Assembly (NCBI RefSeq): GCF_932526225.1
Contig: NC_064040.1
Coordinates: 14,360,856-14,424,855, forward strand
Reading direction: 5' to 3'
DNA length: 64,000 bases
Source of the DNA: Nematostella vectensis
Taxonomy: Eukaryota; Cnidaria; Anthozoa; Actiniaria; Edwardsiidae
Shown: positions 26,933-40,922 of the stretch, piece by piece
Layout of the letters: each line of letters opens with the position of its first letter
Numbering within the stretch: position 1 is the stretch's first letter
Notes under the pieces: model-generated
Seen by the model: the letters and a program-made list of their open reading frames with translations, nothing else
Databases searched by the model: none
Told to the model about the DNA's origin: nothing
Position numbers and translations under genes: made by a program

Positions 26933-28314
26933 AGTATTCAGACATTAAAACTGTTGATTTTGTATATGGACTTACTTGTTACGCTATTACTAGTAGGAGT
27001 TCTATGTATTAGCCTGTTAGGCTTTAACGCTGGTGGCCAGAACGTTTGGCTTGTTTGACTTTAAACTTAATCTTGAAATCTTACAGATCCTCCGTGCAGC
27101 CGAAGCTATGAGCTTGTTTGCCTCCCGTCGGGTTCTTCTTCAATTGTAGCAGCAGAGGACTATAAAGAGGCTCTACATTACTATTCTCATTAAGATGTCA
27201 CGAAGCAAATTCAAAATAGAAAGGTAATGTTATTACATTATTATTTAACAAGAGAATACCTCATCGGCAAGAAGAAAACACAAGTTTGTTCCGCACGATA
27301 ATTTGAATTCAATGTAAGAGACCGTACAAATTAAATCAGCAGTTTCCGTTATATTTTCTTATATTTGTCAAGTGTTTCGCTTAAATATTAATGTGAAAGT
27401 TGTCACCAAAATAAAATGTTTTATGGCCGTAGCTTCACATTGTGAACACAACTTTTGATTTTGCCCGCTTGTCATTGATTTATCACCCACTTCCACCGTA
27501 ATTTTGATTAGCTAAAAAAGAAAATCTTCGAACGCTGATTGGTTGCAAGCAATTTATTGGCTTTCTATGTCTGTTAATGTCTGTGTGAATCGTGAAAAAC
27601 TACTCAAAAGTCTTCCTTTTTCAAGTAAAGCCTTATATTGCTAAGGTAAGGAGGAGTTTAGCGGCTAAAAATGCTCAGTTGCATTGGAGAAATGATGTCC
27701 TGTTTGGCAAATCCATTGAGAACTATATCCGGCTATTTACATTAAGAAACAAACGAATGTTTTCGAGATAACAACATATTCGCAATCAGTAGTTTAATAT
27801 ATCTAAAGTACTTCATTCTCTCTAGTTTTCATCTTATTTTCAAGATACTTATGCTCTAAAATGTGTTTCTATCACTTCTCTATAAAAAAAATCCTAATTG
27901 AGATTTAATTTCTCTTTTTTTTTACTTTGGTACCTATTAATTCGTTTTTGTTTTCTTGTCTCTTTTATACAAAGCTGTTATTATATAAAAAGTGCTTGCC
28001 TATGTACATGAAATAATACAGCTGGTATAGCTATGAAATGCAAGGATATCTTTATAGCTGGTATAGATATGAAATGACAAGGATATATTTTTTTTTCTCA
28101 GGTGGTTAAAGCAAGGAATTAACCCAGATTCATTATGTAGGCTGGCTGAAAGCAAATGTAAATTAATGTTTTTTCATATTCTTTTATTGTTTAGTGTTAT
28201 TATATTCAATCAACCCGCATTCCTTTCCTATAGCCAACATAATATGCTCTTGCGGAGTTGATACTTCCCTAAAATCTGAATTAATAAAAGCCTTAACTGT
28301 CAACAAAATTATTA
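26933..28314. other. Unassigned AT-rich DNA
   Basis: May include the 5' untranslated region of the LINE at 24136-26932. A possible terminal exon remnant follows an acceptor-like CTTACAG at about 27088. No gene or RNA is supported. Confidence 0.35.
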
Positions 28315-28435
<121 letters not shown>

Positions 28436-28660
28436 TTAGTTTATTGGTACCGTGTAAAGACTTTTACATTAGTGTGAATCCAATAAATTTAACATTAAGC
28501 CATTCAAATTCTCTAAAATACATATATACAGACAAAAGAACATAGAGAAGATGCCAGTACCCTTTAAATATTTATTCTTTAAAAAAAGAATGTATGTAAG
28601 CCTAGGGGTAAATAAAAGGTTGTTTTTTTTTTCTTGTAAATTGTTCTATGGATTTGTTCA

Positions 28661-30798
28661 ATGGCTTGGCCCTATTCATGGCTGATTAGCTTTTACTTAT
28701 TCATGAGCATCGTGAATCAGATCAGTGATCGTGGTAGATGGAACTTGCCATGGATCACTAGTTCCATTAAAAGGTTAATCCGAAAAAAGCAACGTCTATA
28801 TAACCATGCCAAACACTGTAACAACCATGCTGCCTGGAAAAAATTTAAAGACTTGCGTAAACTCGTAAAGAAAAATCTCGCTAAGGCACACAGCGAGTAT
28901 GTGTCCCAGCTCTTAACAGTCCCAGAGGGTAGTGAAACAGCGAACCATACCATAACCAAACGGTTCTGGACGTACATCAAGTCCAAAAAGACCCATGATG
29001 TTGGTGTTGCTCCCCTACGCGATGATAAGGGTGAATTAGTCAGTGACAGTCTTGGTAAGGCACGTGCTCTGAGTTCACAGTTCCAGTCCGTTTTTACTCA
29101 TGAAAATAATAGTTCTATACCTACACTTGGACCAAGTCCTTATCCGACTATACCGTCTACTTTAATATCTATAGACGGTGTTATCAAACTACTTCAAAAT
29201 GTTAACCCGAAGAAAGCTAATGGCCCTGATTTAATCCCCTGTAAAATTTTAAAAGAAGCTGCCCATGAAATCGCCCCAGCTCTGACGTTCTTGTTCACAC
29301 AATCTTTAGAGACCGGTACTCTCCCGAATGACTGGCTCAGTGCAAATGTGACCCCAGTGTTCAAAAAGGGAAATAAGAATATCCCTTCCAACTACCGTCC
29401 TATTTCACTGACTGCTGTACCTTGTAAAATACTTGAGCACATTATTTTCCATGACATAATGAATCATCTTGATACCCATAATATCCTCGTCAAGTTCCAA
29501 CATGGTTTTCGCAGGTTCTTTTCCTGTGAAACACAATTAATAACCACCCTAGAGGATGTGGGGAAAGCTCTAGATCTCGGCAGACAAACTGATCTGATCA
29601 TCATGGATTTTAGTAAAGCCTTTGATATTGTTCCCCACCAGCGGCTTATTTCCAAGCTGGATTTTTATGGAATTCGGGGTCTCCTAAAGACCTGGCTCAC
29701 AACCTGGTTAACACATAGGGAACAATCCGTTCTTGTTGATGGAGTCTCATCTGCCCCTATAAGTGTGTCATCTGGTGTGCCCCAGGGGACCGTTCTCGGC
29801 CCACTGATGTTTTTTACTCTACATAAATGACATCGGCAATGATTGTAAATCTTCTACCATAAGATTGTTTGCTGATGATACTCTTTTATACAGTGTCATC
29901 GAGGCAACTTCTGACGCACATCAGCTCCAGTCTTATCTTACCTCCATCGAGAAATGGGCAGAGAAATGGCTCATGTCCTTTAACCCAACAAAATGTTTTG
30001 TCATGAGAGTCACGAGAAATAGGGAACCTATAGTATTTAACTACACATTGATGAACCACATCCTTAAACCAGTTGAACACCATCCATACCTAGGCGTCGA
30101 GCTCTCGAACACACTTGACTGGAGCTGGCATATAAACAACAAAGTGTCCAAAGCCAACCAGACCTTAGGTTTTCTTAGGCGCAACCTAAGCAACTGCCCA
30201 GAGAACATTAAGGAAGCTGCTTATAAATCGCTCGTTCTTCCACACTTAGAGTATGCCAGCTCTGCCTGGGATCCATGGTTGAAGAAACACGTCAAACAGA
30301 TTGAGAAGGTTCAAAGGAGGGCGGGTTGTTTTGTTAAAAATTGCTGGGATAGGACTCCTGGCACAGTCACAAACATCCTAAACGATTTGGAGTGGCCCCC
30401 TCTCTCTAAAAGGCGCCAGGATGCCAGGCTTACATTATTTTACAAGGCTGTTAACAAAAAATTAGCACTTGAGATACCAGACAATATTGATAGACGCACC
30501 CGCCAATTACGCAGCTCTCATCCAGATAAATTTATTGAGTTATGTCCAAGAACAGAAGCTTATAAGAACTCGTTTTTCTGTAGGACAATAAAAGAATGGA
30601 ACAAGCTGCCCCGCCTTACCCTGCATTCCACTAGTGCAGATATTTTTAGAGAACGAATAAAATTAAATTAAATCAATAAAATTATATTAATACCAATAAT
30701 AAACGGTTTTTATCTTTTTACTTTATTTAATCTTTTTTTTATTCTGCCTTATTATTATTTTTATTCTGCCTTATTATTATTTGTATTATTATTTATTT

Positions 30799-30838
<40 letters not shown>

Positions 30839-31000
30839 TCTATTATTATTTAATTTTTTATTTATTTATTTTTTAATTTTTTTTTATTTTTTTTATTTTA
30901 GTTAATTAATTAATTAATGTATTTATTTATACAATTAATTTATATCCACAGTGATGGTAACCCCTTTGTGGATTAACAATGTAGATGTAGATGTAGATCG
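28661..31000 (+). mobile_element. 5'-truncated LINE with reverse transcriptase and (GTAGAT)n tail
   Basis: The fragment begins in the linker before the reverse transcriptase (LPWITSSIKRLIRKKQRLY). It has VTPVFKKGNKN, NYRPISLTAV, IMDFSKAFDIVPH and GVPQGTVLGPLMF, then shifts frame at about 29812. It continues as LFADDTLLYS, YLGVELSNTLDWSWHI, LEYASSAWDPW and SFFCRTIKEWNKLP to a stop near 30671. A long AT-rich 3' region with TTA runs follows, ending in GTAGATGTAGATGTAGAT at about 30980-30998, a usual LINE tail. One frameshift is the main visible lesion. This is a different clade from the LINEs at 17690 and 24136. Confidence 0.87.
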
Positions 31001-31033
31001 TTCAAGAGAGTTACTCATATGTAGTAATAATGT

Positions 31034-31271
31034 ATTTCAAAATATATGGATGTTTGCTAGAGATGAAAGATGGATTAAGAGAAAAGGATTTCATTTATCA
31101 AAATTTGTTTTTAGTATCTAATGAGTTAATTGGTAAAAATGTATAAAAAGGATTTCAAAATATATGGATGTTTGCTAGAGATGGAAGATGGATAAGAGAA
31201 AAAGTATTTTATTTATCAAAAATTTGTTTTTAGTATCTAATGAGTTAATTGGTAAAAATGTATAAAAAGGA
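31034..31271. repeat. Tandem duplication of about 115 bp
   Basis: Two adjacent near-identical copies containing TTTCAAAATATATGGATGTT and ATCTAATGAGTTAATTGG. No coding content; the remainder up to 31603 is AT-rich and unassigned. Confidence 0.75.
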
Positions 31272-31603
31272 TTAGGAATTGAGGATCAGGTATAGTTTGA
31301 GAGTTTTCAACCTTAGTGTTATGGGGTATGTAATTTTGGGCTCTCTAGTTTGATTATAGATTTGGGCCCTTTAGTTTGATTATAGATTTGTAACGAGTGC
31401 AAAAAAGAATATGAAATTGTCTGTAATATCCCACTCTTTGTAAATCTATAGTCATACTACTTTATCTATTACCTGCCAGCAACCAGCCAACCAGCCATAC
31501 TACTTCGTCTATTACCAAGTACAACCAGCCACCCATAGCACACCTCGGCCCATACCACCATGTCTATAGCCTAACATTCTCCCTTGCTTAAAATACCTTA
31601 AAT

Positions 31604-32512
31604 TATGCACTATCTGCTATAGTATTGACTGTGTAAACTCAGTCATGATATTTTTATTTCAGGATAGTCCCACTTACAAACTTGATAAGACAAAATATAA
31701 TATCAACTCATCTCTTATTTATTCAAGGATCACATATAAACCTTTTTTTGAGGGTCCTGAACCCAAAGAATTATTTTTTTGTAGATTCTCTGAAGTATAC
31801 TCAATAAATAAAACAAGACTAACATAAATTTATTAGTTTTAAGATCTTATTATATGGCAAATATAAATATATTTTTCGGTATCAGGTGTCTATCAAGTTT
31901 AACTCTACATAAAGAGCACAAATCTCTCTTTTAATGCAAATAGTATCCTTGGGTACTGACAATAAAAACTACTAATGGTGTCATTGTTCACGGTATTTTC
32001 TAGGGGGATTGGGAGAGAATAATTTTATAATAATAAAAAAGGTAAAAGTAATAAGCCATGCATTTTTGTGTATTATAGATAGGGCTCATTTTAGGAGATG
32101 GGAAACATGGAACATAGTCAAAGTGTAGAATCCTGTTGTTATATCCCTGGGTGTGTCTCTCGCTAAGGTTTAGTCTTTTTAGTGGTTGGGGAGAGGGGGG
32201 GGGGTGTTGGGATGGGGACAAAACCCTAGTTTAGAGTGGCAAATAAAGCTGGCCTCGCTTTTAGGCAGTGCCTAAATCTATATATTAGGCTTCATATGTC
32301 ATCAATATTGACTACATTTTTGTACTTTGTGTTCTATACTAGTCATCGATAACTGGAGATGAGTCTCACATAGGCGACACATTCAGTGAAGTCAAACTCA
32401 ACTAGCTAACGGGTACTAATCAAGCTCTTATATTTGAATCGCAAATTTAATACATTTGTGCCGATGGAATGTAATGATAAAGGCAGAAAAGTTTATTTCG
32501 ACGGCATGTGAA
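31604..32512. repeat. Leading part of unit B, also at 57917-58850
   Basis: Nearly identical to 57917-58850, and contiguous with units B and C. In unit A this part is absent because element copy 1 abuts at the AACACGTGG boundary. No gene was recognised. Confidence 0.8.
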
Positions 32513-32934
32513 TAACACGTGGATTTATGAAGAGAGTGATGTATAGGTACGAGTATATAAGGGGGGACATAACGTGCTAGTGTCACTCTAGCGTTTAAGC
32601 CATATTAACTTTTGCTAATTTTTTGGTACAGAGTTTTTCCCACAGGGTTTTTACCTCTGGTTTACGTGTCCGGCTCAGTATTAACTTCTTGTAAATATAA
32701 ATAAGGTGATTATAATATTTCACTTTTTCAGATTGTAATCGTATTGGACATTCAGCAGTGTTTACTGCTTGTCAGATTGTTTTGCATTGTAATGGTCATT
32801 CAGCAGTAGTGATTACTGCTTGCTGGCTACATATCCAAAATAAACAGGAGTTCTCCTGAACTGTGATTGTTGTAAAGTGTTATGAAATGGTGGCAAAATT
32901 ACATTTTCTACGTGCTTTTTTCACGATAACACTA

Positions 32935-33175
32935 GGGGCATACAACACAGGGAGCACATCACTAGGGGGGCACAGCACAGGTAGCCCAACACTAGGGGTG
33001 CACAACACAGCTAGCCCATCATTAGGGGGCGAAAAACACAGGTAGCCCATCACTAGGGGGGCACAACACAGCTAGCCCATCACTAGGGGGCAAAAAACAC
33101 AGCTAGCCCATCACAAGAGGTGCAAAACACAGGTAGCCCATCACTAGGGGGCGAAAAACACAGGTAGTACATATA
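32935..33175. repeat. Minisatellite of 25-30 bp, unit B
   Basis: About eight units built around ACACAGCTAGCCCATCACTA; counterpart of the array at 7818-8092, shorter by one or two units. Confidence 0.8.
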
Positions 33176-33707
33176 AGGGCACACCGTCCATCACATCTTC
33201 ACAGACTAGTTTTTTTTTAGATTTGAACACAGGTAGACCACCAGTCTCACATTAAGTTTGGAAGATCTATAAGAGAGATTGTATGTGCAAAACTGAGTTT
33301 GACATAAATTCTATATTTTGCAAAGAATAATTAAGACTGTTGGAAGGGCACTCGGTAAATACATTCTAACAACCCTGCTATTCTCATTGCTATTCTCATT
33401 GCTATTCTCATTGCTATTCTAGTTAAAAAAATAAATACAACAACAAAAGTTGAGAAAAAATCACACGTAGATCAGTGCCGTTTATTCAAAGTTTCTTTAA
33501 AGGCCTTAAAGTGCATACACCTATTTCAAGCATAACATAGGAAGTAGGCTTGCTACTAACTCGTGTTTGATTTACTAAAAATATCCAAACATGTCCACTA
33601 ACAACAAGCTAGAAAAGTACAGATTTTTTCTTTTTTTCTTTAGGTATCTTGCCCAGTCCATGCTCTCAAAAACGGACCTCTTTGTTTCCCTGTGTACAGC
33701 ACCCCCT

Positions 33708-34660
33708 CCCTCACCACCACCCCCTTAGTAACGGGCCTTAAAATGGCTATTTAATTATAAGCATTTCCCCTCCCACACTACCACCCCCTTAGTTGCGGGC
33801 TTCAAAATGGTCATTTAATGATAAGCATTCCTCTCCCTCACTACCACCCCCTTAGTTACGGGCTTAAAAATGGCTATTTAATGATAAGCATTCCTCTCCC
33901 TCACTATCACCCCTTAGTTACGGGCTTAACAATGGCTACTTAATGATAAGCATTTCCCCTCCCACACTACCACCCCCTTAGTTACGGGCTTTAAAATCGT
34001 CATTTAATGATAAGCATTCTCCTCCCACACTACCACCCCCTTAGTTACGGGCTTAAAAATGGCTATTTAATGATAAGCATTCCTCTCCCTCACTACCACC
34101 CCCTTAGTTACGGGCTTAAAAATGGCTATTTAATGATAAGCATTCCTCTCCCTCACTATCACCCCTTAGTTACGGGCTTAAAAATGGCCATTTAATGATA
34201 CGCATTCCCCCTCCCACATTACCACCCCCTTAGTTACGGGCTTTAAAATCGTCATTTAATGATAAGCATTCTCCTCCCACACTACCACCCCCTTAGTTAC
34301 GGCCCTTAAAATGGCTATTTAATTATAAGCATTTCCCCTCCCACACTACCACCCCCTTAGTTACGGGCTTCAACATGGTCATTTAATGATACGCATTCCC
34401 CTCCCACACTACCACCCCCTTAGTTACGGGCTTAAAAATGGCCATTTAATGATAAGCATTCCCCCTCCCACACTACCACCCCCTTAGTTACAGGCTTCAA
34501 CATGGTCATTTAATGATACGCATTCCCCCTCCCTCACTACCACCCCCTTAGTTACGGGCTTAACAATGGCCATTTAATGATAAGCATTCCCCCTCCCTCA
34601 CTACCACCCCCTTAGTTACGGGCTTCAAATGGTCATTTAATGATAAGCATTGCCCCCAAA
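33708..34660 (-). repeat. 3'-end minisatellite with stop and poly(A)-signal motifs, unit B
   Basis: About 15 units of roughly 63 bp, same unit as in unit A. The last unit again overlaps the final codons and TAA of the fibrinogen-like exon at 34637. ATTAAA recurs in nearly every unit on the minus strand. Confidence 0.8.
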
Positions 34661-37600
34661 CCACCACTGGGTGGTACTTTCCTCCGTCGCCGACCCACTG
34701 AACCCTGTACTCATTTCTCCATCAGGACAATAATTGCCAAAGTTATTCTCATCATACTGACTTCCTTGTTTTGCATTAAAAGGGCAGGTTGCAAAATACG
34801 GGTCAATGTGTAGTGGTTTTCTTAGAAATTGCCAGAAAGAAACCAGAATATCGCGCCCCTCAATACCGCGAATACTGATAAAATCTACCTTCTTACAATA
34901 ATCTGCTCCTGTAAAACTGGTCAAATCGAGGTTGGAAATCTTTCCGCGGATGTAGTCTCTGTACGACAGGGCGCTCCCTGGTTTGTAATTGGTGGTGGCT
35001 CGGAGGTGCGTCGAGTGGTCGCGTATAGCTGTCATGCGTTGCTTTGAGAATCTGAAGTCTTCCAGATTCGGTGTCTCTTCGTTTGATGGACTGTCTAGCG
35101 TGTACCCCACTGTGCAAAAGGCGTCTTTGTTTCGATGCTTCCGTGCGAAGGATACGAGCAGTGTCCACGCCCACCCTGGTTCAGTGGAGAAGTCACAGAA
35201 GACTTCGTGCAGATGTCCCACCCCTGGAGTATGGATGAGATAAATTCCGTCTTCTGTTCTCCCTCGCTTTAGATAATCCAGGCAACTCCGACTTTCCTGT
35301 TGATTGAAAATGAACAATGTGACGTGTTTTTTTTAATAATTTTAGCGTTTCATACGTTTCACACGTGACTAATATATCCCGTCAGTATGAAGATAAGGAA
35401 TACTTCACAAAGCTTACAGTTATGCGTGCGAGTCACAGTATGTATTCACAGCACTGTTAATGAAAACGTTGCCCAATATACGTTAATAATATGCAAAGGA
35501 GAGGAACTCTCCATAAAAGTAGACATGGGTAATCGACCTATGTTTTACGGTATAATATTAAAGCTGTCTTTTAAGGTGTGTTCAACGATCGTTAGTAGTT
35601 CGAATCGCCTGAAGCTTATGTACCGTCTGCAACTAACGGCAGTGTTATCTCTTAGGGTTAAAAAATTGCTTCGATCCCGACTTATGTACCTTGTGGTAGG
35701 TTTTGGTGATGACTATAACTTACCATGGCTTCTTTTTCCCTGTAGAGGGTAAAGGATGACTGTTACTTACCATGGCTTCGTTCTCTCTGTAGAGGGTAAA
35801 GGATGACTGTTACTTACCGCGGTCCTCGTTCACTATGTAAAGGGTAAAGGATGACTGTTACTTACCATGGCTTCGTTCACTATGTAAAGGGTAAAGGATG
35901 ACTGTTACTTACCATGGCTTCGTTCTCTATGTAAAGGGTAAAGGATGACTGTTACTTACCATGGCTTCGTTCTCTATGTAAAGGGTAAAGGATGACTGTT
36001 ACTTACCATGGCTTCGTTCTCTATGTAAAGGGTAAAGGATGACTGTTACTTACCATGGCTTCGTTCTCTATGTAAAGGGTGACTGTTACTTACCGTGGCT
36101 TCGTTCTCTATGTAAAGGGTAAAGGGTGACTGTTACTTACCATGGCTTCGTTCTCTATGTAAAGGGTAAAGGATGACTATTACTTACCATGGCTTCGTTC
36201 TCTATGTAAAGGGTAAAGGATGACTGTTACTTACCGTGGCTTCGTTCTCTATGTAAAGGGTAAAGGATGACTGTTACTTACCGTGGCTTCGTTCTCTATG
36301 TAAAGGGTAAAGGATGACTGTTACTTACCGTGGCTTCGTTTTCCCTGTAGAGGGTAAAGGATGACTGTTACTTACAATGGCTTCGTTCTCTATGTAAAGG
36401 GTAAAGGATGACTGTTACTTACTGTGGCTTCGTTCTCTATGTAAAGGGTAAAGGGTGACTGTTACTTATCATGGCTTCGTTCTCCCAGTAGAGGGTAAAG
36501 GATGACTGTTACTTACCATGGCTTCGTTCACTATGTAAAGGGTAAAGGATGACTGTTACTTATCATGGCTTCGTTCTCTATGTAAAGGGTAAAGGATGAC
36601 TGTTACTTACCGTGGCTTCGTTCTCTATGTAAAGGGTGACTGTTACTTACCATGGCTTCGTTCTCTATGTAAAGGGTAAAGGATGACTGTTACTTACCGT
36701 GGCTTCGTTCTCTCTGTAAAGGGTAAAGGATGACTGTTACTTACCATGGCTTCGTTCACTATGTAAAGGGTAAAGGATGACTGTTACTTACCGTGGCTTC
36801 GTTCTCCCTGCAGAGGGTAAAGGATGACTGTTACTTACCATAGCTTCGTTCTCTATGTAAAGGGTAAAGGATGACTGTTACTTACCGTGGCTTCGTTCTC
36901 TATGTAAAGGGTAAAGGATGACTGTTACTTATCATGGCTTCGTTCTCTATGTAAAGGGTAAAGGATGACTGTTACTTACCGTGGCTTCGTTCTCTATGTA
37001 ATGGGTGACTGTTACTTACCATGGCTTCGTTCTCCCTGCAGAGGGTAAAGGATGACTTTTTCTTACCATGCCGGTTCTCCCTGCATTAGGTTAAGGATGG
37101 CTATTACTTACCATGGCTTCGTTCTCCCTATAAAAGGAAAAGGAAGAGTTTTCCTGCAGTCTGTTTAACGCTCCATGGCTGTACCCATCGGAGGACAAGA
37201 GTTCACAAACATCTTGGCCACCTGGTACGGTTCCGTGGTTGAACGAGAGGCATCGCGGGTGACTGGTGCAGAGCATAGCGCAGTCCATGTGACACATCAC
37301 GTGATGCGTGGCTATGATTGATTCGTTTAGTCGCTTATCTGTTTAAAACAAAGAGAAAATCGTCCATTTCAAGGGTGGCGTCATCCTACAGCTCGGTGTA
37401 AAGAGCGCCAGATGCTGGCCTAGTGAGGCCTCCACTATCAGGGCCATAGCAGAGGGCGGGCCATGCCCCCCCCCTAAAAAAATTATTAATGTTTCTGTAT
37501 TCCCCCCTCCTCCAAACATTTTAGCGGAGCCCCTGCGAAGCCCAATAGTCATAGGAAAGTGGTGTATAACTATACGATGAAGTTCCCGTGGTCACGATGG

Positions 37601-39875
37601 GATACCTGTGGATTTTCCCGTGTCTGGTGTCTGTTTTTTTGGCGCGAGAGTCAGGACGTGCGTAAAACTATAACGGGGAAATAATTTATCTGAAAAGAAG
37701 CACTCACTCGGTTGCTTTTTCCCTACACTTCTGTAAACTTCAGACAGCTTTAGGGAAAATGTATATAGAACAGAATAATAATTATTGAGACGACCTGAAG
37801 ACTTCCCAGAAGTGAGTGACTACACAGAAACAAGAACAAGCTAAGACCCAAGACGCTAAGATTTTTAAGAAAATTATAATTTGCTTATCGGGAAGCCGTA
37901 AAAACTTTCCCGTTAAAACTTACGGGCCCGGTAATTACCGGTTTTCTGTTTTTCTTTGTGAGTTATATTTCTTTTCGCCGTGAGTCATTTCTTTTTTCCT
38001 TGGGGTTTTTCTTGTCTCGGTGAGCTATTTCTTTTCTTCGTGAGCTATTTCTTTTCTCCTTGAGCTATTTTTTTTTTCGCCGTGACAGATATGGGCCACC
38101 GTACTTTCCAGACGACCGAGTAGAGTGTTGGGACTGAAGAAATGTTTTGGCTTTGAAGCTTGCAAACTGTTTGGACTCAAGCGAAACATTGAACTGCACA
38201 CTAGCGATATAAAGATGTTGCTTTGACTCCACTAAATTTATTCTTTCGAGGTCAATAATAGCAGAGTGGATATTAAACTCTTTCTGTATTCGATTTTAAG
38301 AGAAAAAAGACTATTCTCTTTATCCTTTAAAAGATTTTTACTCTTTATCATCTCATTCCCTTTCTTTGTACACAAGAAGCCCAAGAAACAACAAACTATA
38401 ACCAATTTAGCAGTTTTATATGAATAACCAATTTCACGTAATTTGCATAAAATCTGAAAAGCCACGAAATTGTACAATGGTCGGTAGTTCACTAAACAAT
38501 CATAATACATAAGATTTAAGTGTTTGATTTGGTGAGATTTGGTTAAATCAGGACTTTATTATAACTTTGATTCGAATTGGTTGCTGAATTCGCTGCTAAC
38601 TTTACTACTTGAATTAGCTGCTTAATTAGTTGCTAACTTCACCGCGGTCGTTTACTCCCAACGACAAAACACATATTTAAGTATCGGATAACTTCACTTA
38701 CAATAAAATTAACTTACCGTCTCTCGAGCTATCTTTGCTTTATTTCGCTGTCTATTTTTTTTTTTTGGCTCTTTGGTTTATCCAACAAGTAACTCATGAA
38801 TAGACTGGCTAAATAATTACTGAATTTCAATAAAATAAAAAAAACCTAGATTTGCCGATTTGTGTAGAAAACTGGTACCCCAGTTGGCATCGGCACTTTT
38901 CGAAACAAGGACAAAGAACAAGTTTAAAATGTCTCATTTTTTAGCAAAACTTCCATACCTTCGCAAAGTTGTTTACATTTTTAGACGGTGACAGCTAAAT
39001 GTCAAATCGTTTGACAGAAAAGAAACCCGATTGGCTGGTAGGAAATCCCATAAAATGATGTTAGCCGTGATTGGCTTTCTTCTTGCCGGGTAGTGAAATG
39101 GTTTCCTCAGTGATCAAAACTCTCAACTCGACACAACTTGAAAATTACCCGATTTAATCGGCAAAAAAGCACCAAATAAAATAAATCCAGCATGAATATT
39201 TTGAAAAGTCTTTGTTACTGTGATAAGATAAGACCATAGATAAATTTTCTACTAGGTACAAGTTGAAAAACAAAGAATATCAAATATTTTAGTCCAAATA
39301 ATAGATTTAGTTGTCATGCACGGTTTGGGCTCCCTGTGCACCCTCAACAAACAATTTCTAGCCCCCCCCCCCCCCCCCCCCGCCTATATTCACATTATGA
39401 TGAAAAGCTGAGGGTACTTATTAAAGAAGAGATATCCAAAGATGGTTTTTGTTCTAATGTTCTATTTTCTCTTTTCCTTTTTTTTCAAACATAATTTCAT
39501 TTCAGAAAATTCCTCAATTTTTCAAAATTACCAAATATAATTGTAACAATTTTGCTACATGGAAACTGTAACGGTGAATACTTTTAATCAATAAAAACCA
39601 TTTCATTAAGCAAGTCTTCCACCTGCTATGTACTGTTTGTACAATTTTTAGATCAATGAAATTATTTCTCCTTTTATGTATCAAAAGAGAGAATCATTAA
39701 CATTAAGATAACATTCTGTTGCTTACATAAAAACTGCTTAGTGGTTATTTTCCGAAAAATATTCTAGACTTATCCGACCCGAAATTCAATCGAATAGATG
39801 ACAAATAGGTAACGCTACTCATAAGGCTTTAAGTTTATTGGATTTATTGGATACGCTGGTAATAAACCATTATTA

Positions 39876-39930
<55 letters not shown>

Positions 39931-40000
39931 GTTATTGTTATTGTTATTGTTATTGTTATTGTTATTGTTATTGTTATTGTTATTGTTATTGTTATTGTTA

Positions 40001-40060
<60 letters not shown>

Positions 40061-40922
40061 GTCTCCAGTTTGCTCCGCAGTGTTTTTCGGATGGAAAAAA
40101 TTGACAATGCTTTTCGAATTGAAAAATATTTTTCTCGTGAAAATGAATATATGTACGTATAGGCTGCATTCCTATGATATGTGCGATAGAAACCTCTAAT
40201 CATACAGCACATAATATATACCCTACTACCACAGAGCTTTTTTCCTTTCCCAAAACATTTGTTGAAATCTGTTCGAAAGTTCGGGAAAAAAAGGTTGTGA
40301 AGAGCTAAAACTACGACGAAGCGATATTAGTTTTTTGAGCTAGTAAGAAAACGTTGAATGAAGCCCTAAAATTCCTAAAAAAATTTTTTTTGTTCGCTGC
40401 AGCTGTGACAAGTTAAAATCTCAGGACTGAAAAATGTGTGTTCCAAAAAAAAAAAACTCAAAACATTTGTTAAAATCTGTTCGAAAGTTTAGAAAAGAAA
40501 GGTTTGGGATTTACGACAATGCGACGATGTAGTTTCAGAAACTTTACATCTGAAAAAGTCCCGTTCAAAGGTCCCGTTCAACTTATAGTGTTTATCAGTG
40601 TTTTTGAGCTAGTAAAAAAACCCGGAAGGTTTATCCGTAGAATTCTCTAGGAATGAAAAATTCGTGTTATGTTGTCATATCGCTTTATAGATATATATAT
40701 AAATCCCTTTCATATTTATATTACAAGGTAACTGTCCTTTGGGTGCCACAAAAACGATGGGAGGAAATGCTTTTTATCTCGACATTGCTACTTACCAACA
40801 AATCTGACGTAATGACCCAGTTTGCTATGCTCCATGTGTAATATGGCATTTCCAAATGCTACTATCAGCCATGGGATTAGCAAATAAAATGCGTGAAAAT
40901 TGTAAATTCTTCCCACATCCAT
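34637..40922 (-). CDS. Secreted PAN/apple plus fibrinogen-like protein, gene B (3 exons)
   Basis: Exons are 40922-40796 (signal peptide), 37338-37112 (PAN) and 35296-34637 (fibrinogen-like). Lengths (127, 227 and 660 nt) and splice phases are identical to gene A, and all three exons are open. Exon 1 ends at GTAAGT and exon 2 at GTAAGT. Relative to A the visible replacements are FGNAILHMEH for FGNAILRLEH, CTSHPRC for CTSQARC, TGADYC for TGRNYC and FWQFLRKPL for FWQNLRQPL. Several of these change two bases in one codon. Intron 2 is 1815 bp, more than twice that of A, because of the expanded donor array. The open frames suggest a functional paralogue, but youth alone could also explain them. Confidence 0.75.
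35700..37111 (-). repeat. Intron 2 minisatellite of 5' splice sites, unit B (expanded)
   Basis: About 28-30 units of roughly 47 bp, the longest of the arrays inside a gene. Nearly every unit contains ACTTACC on the plus strand, which is GGTAAGT on the sense strand, right after GAACGAAGCCATG or CACG variants. A stop (TAG) follows in frame within each unit. Confidence 0.85.
37339..39867. other. Intron 1 of gene B, proximal part
   Basis: AT-rich intronic DNA with the short CTATTTCTTTTC repeats at 37955-38092 and a long C run at about 39362. The 37360-37830 portion matches unit C but not unit A. No gene recognised. Confidence 0.5.
39868..40060. repeat. (ATT)n and (ATTGTT)n microsatellite, unit B
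   Basis: Same site as the array in unit A, but with a central block of TTGTTA hexamers, showing independent expansion. Open frames across it (poly-Asn, poly-Ile, poly-Leu) are artefacts. Confidence 0.95.

Noticed and set aside
27085-27200. Terminal exon after CTTACAG (frame with YELVCLPSGSSS)
   Set aside because: Only about 35 codons, with no partner exon and no recognisable domain; chance open frame cannot be excluded.
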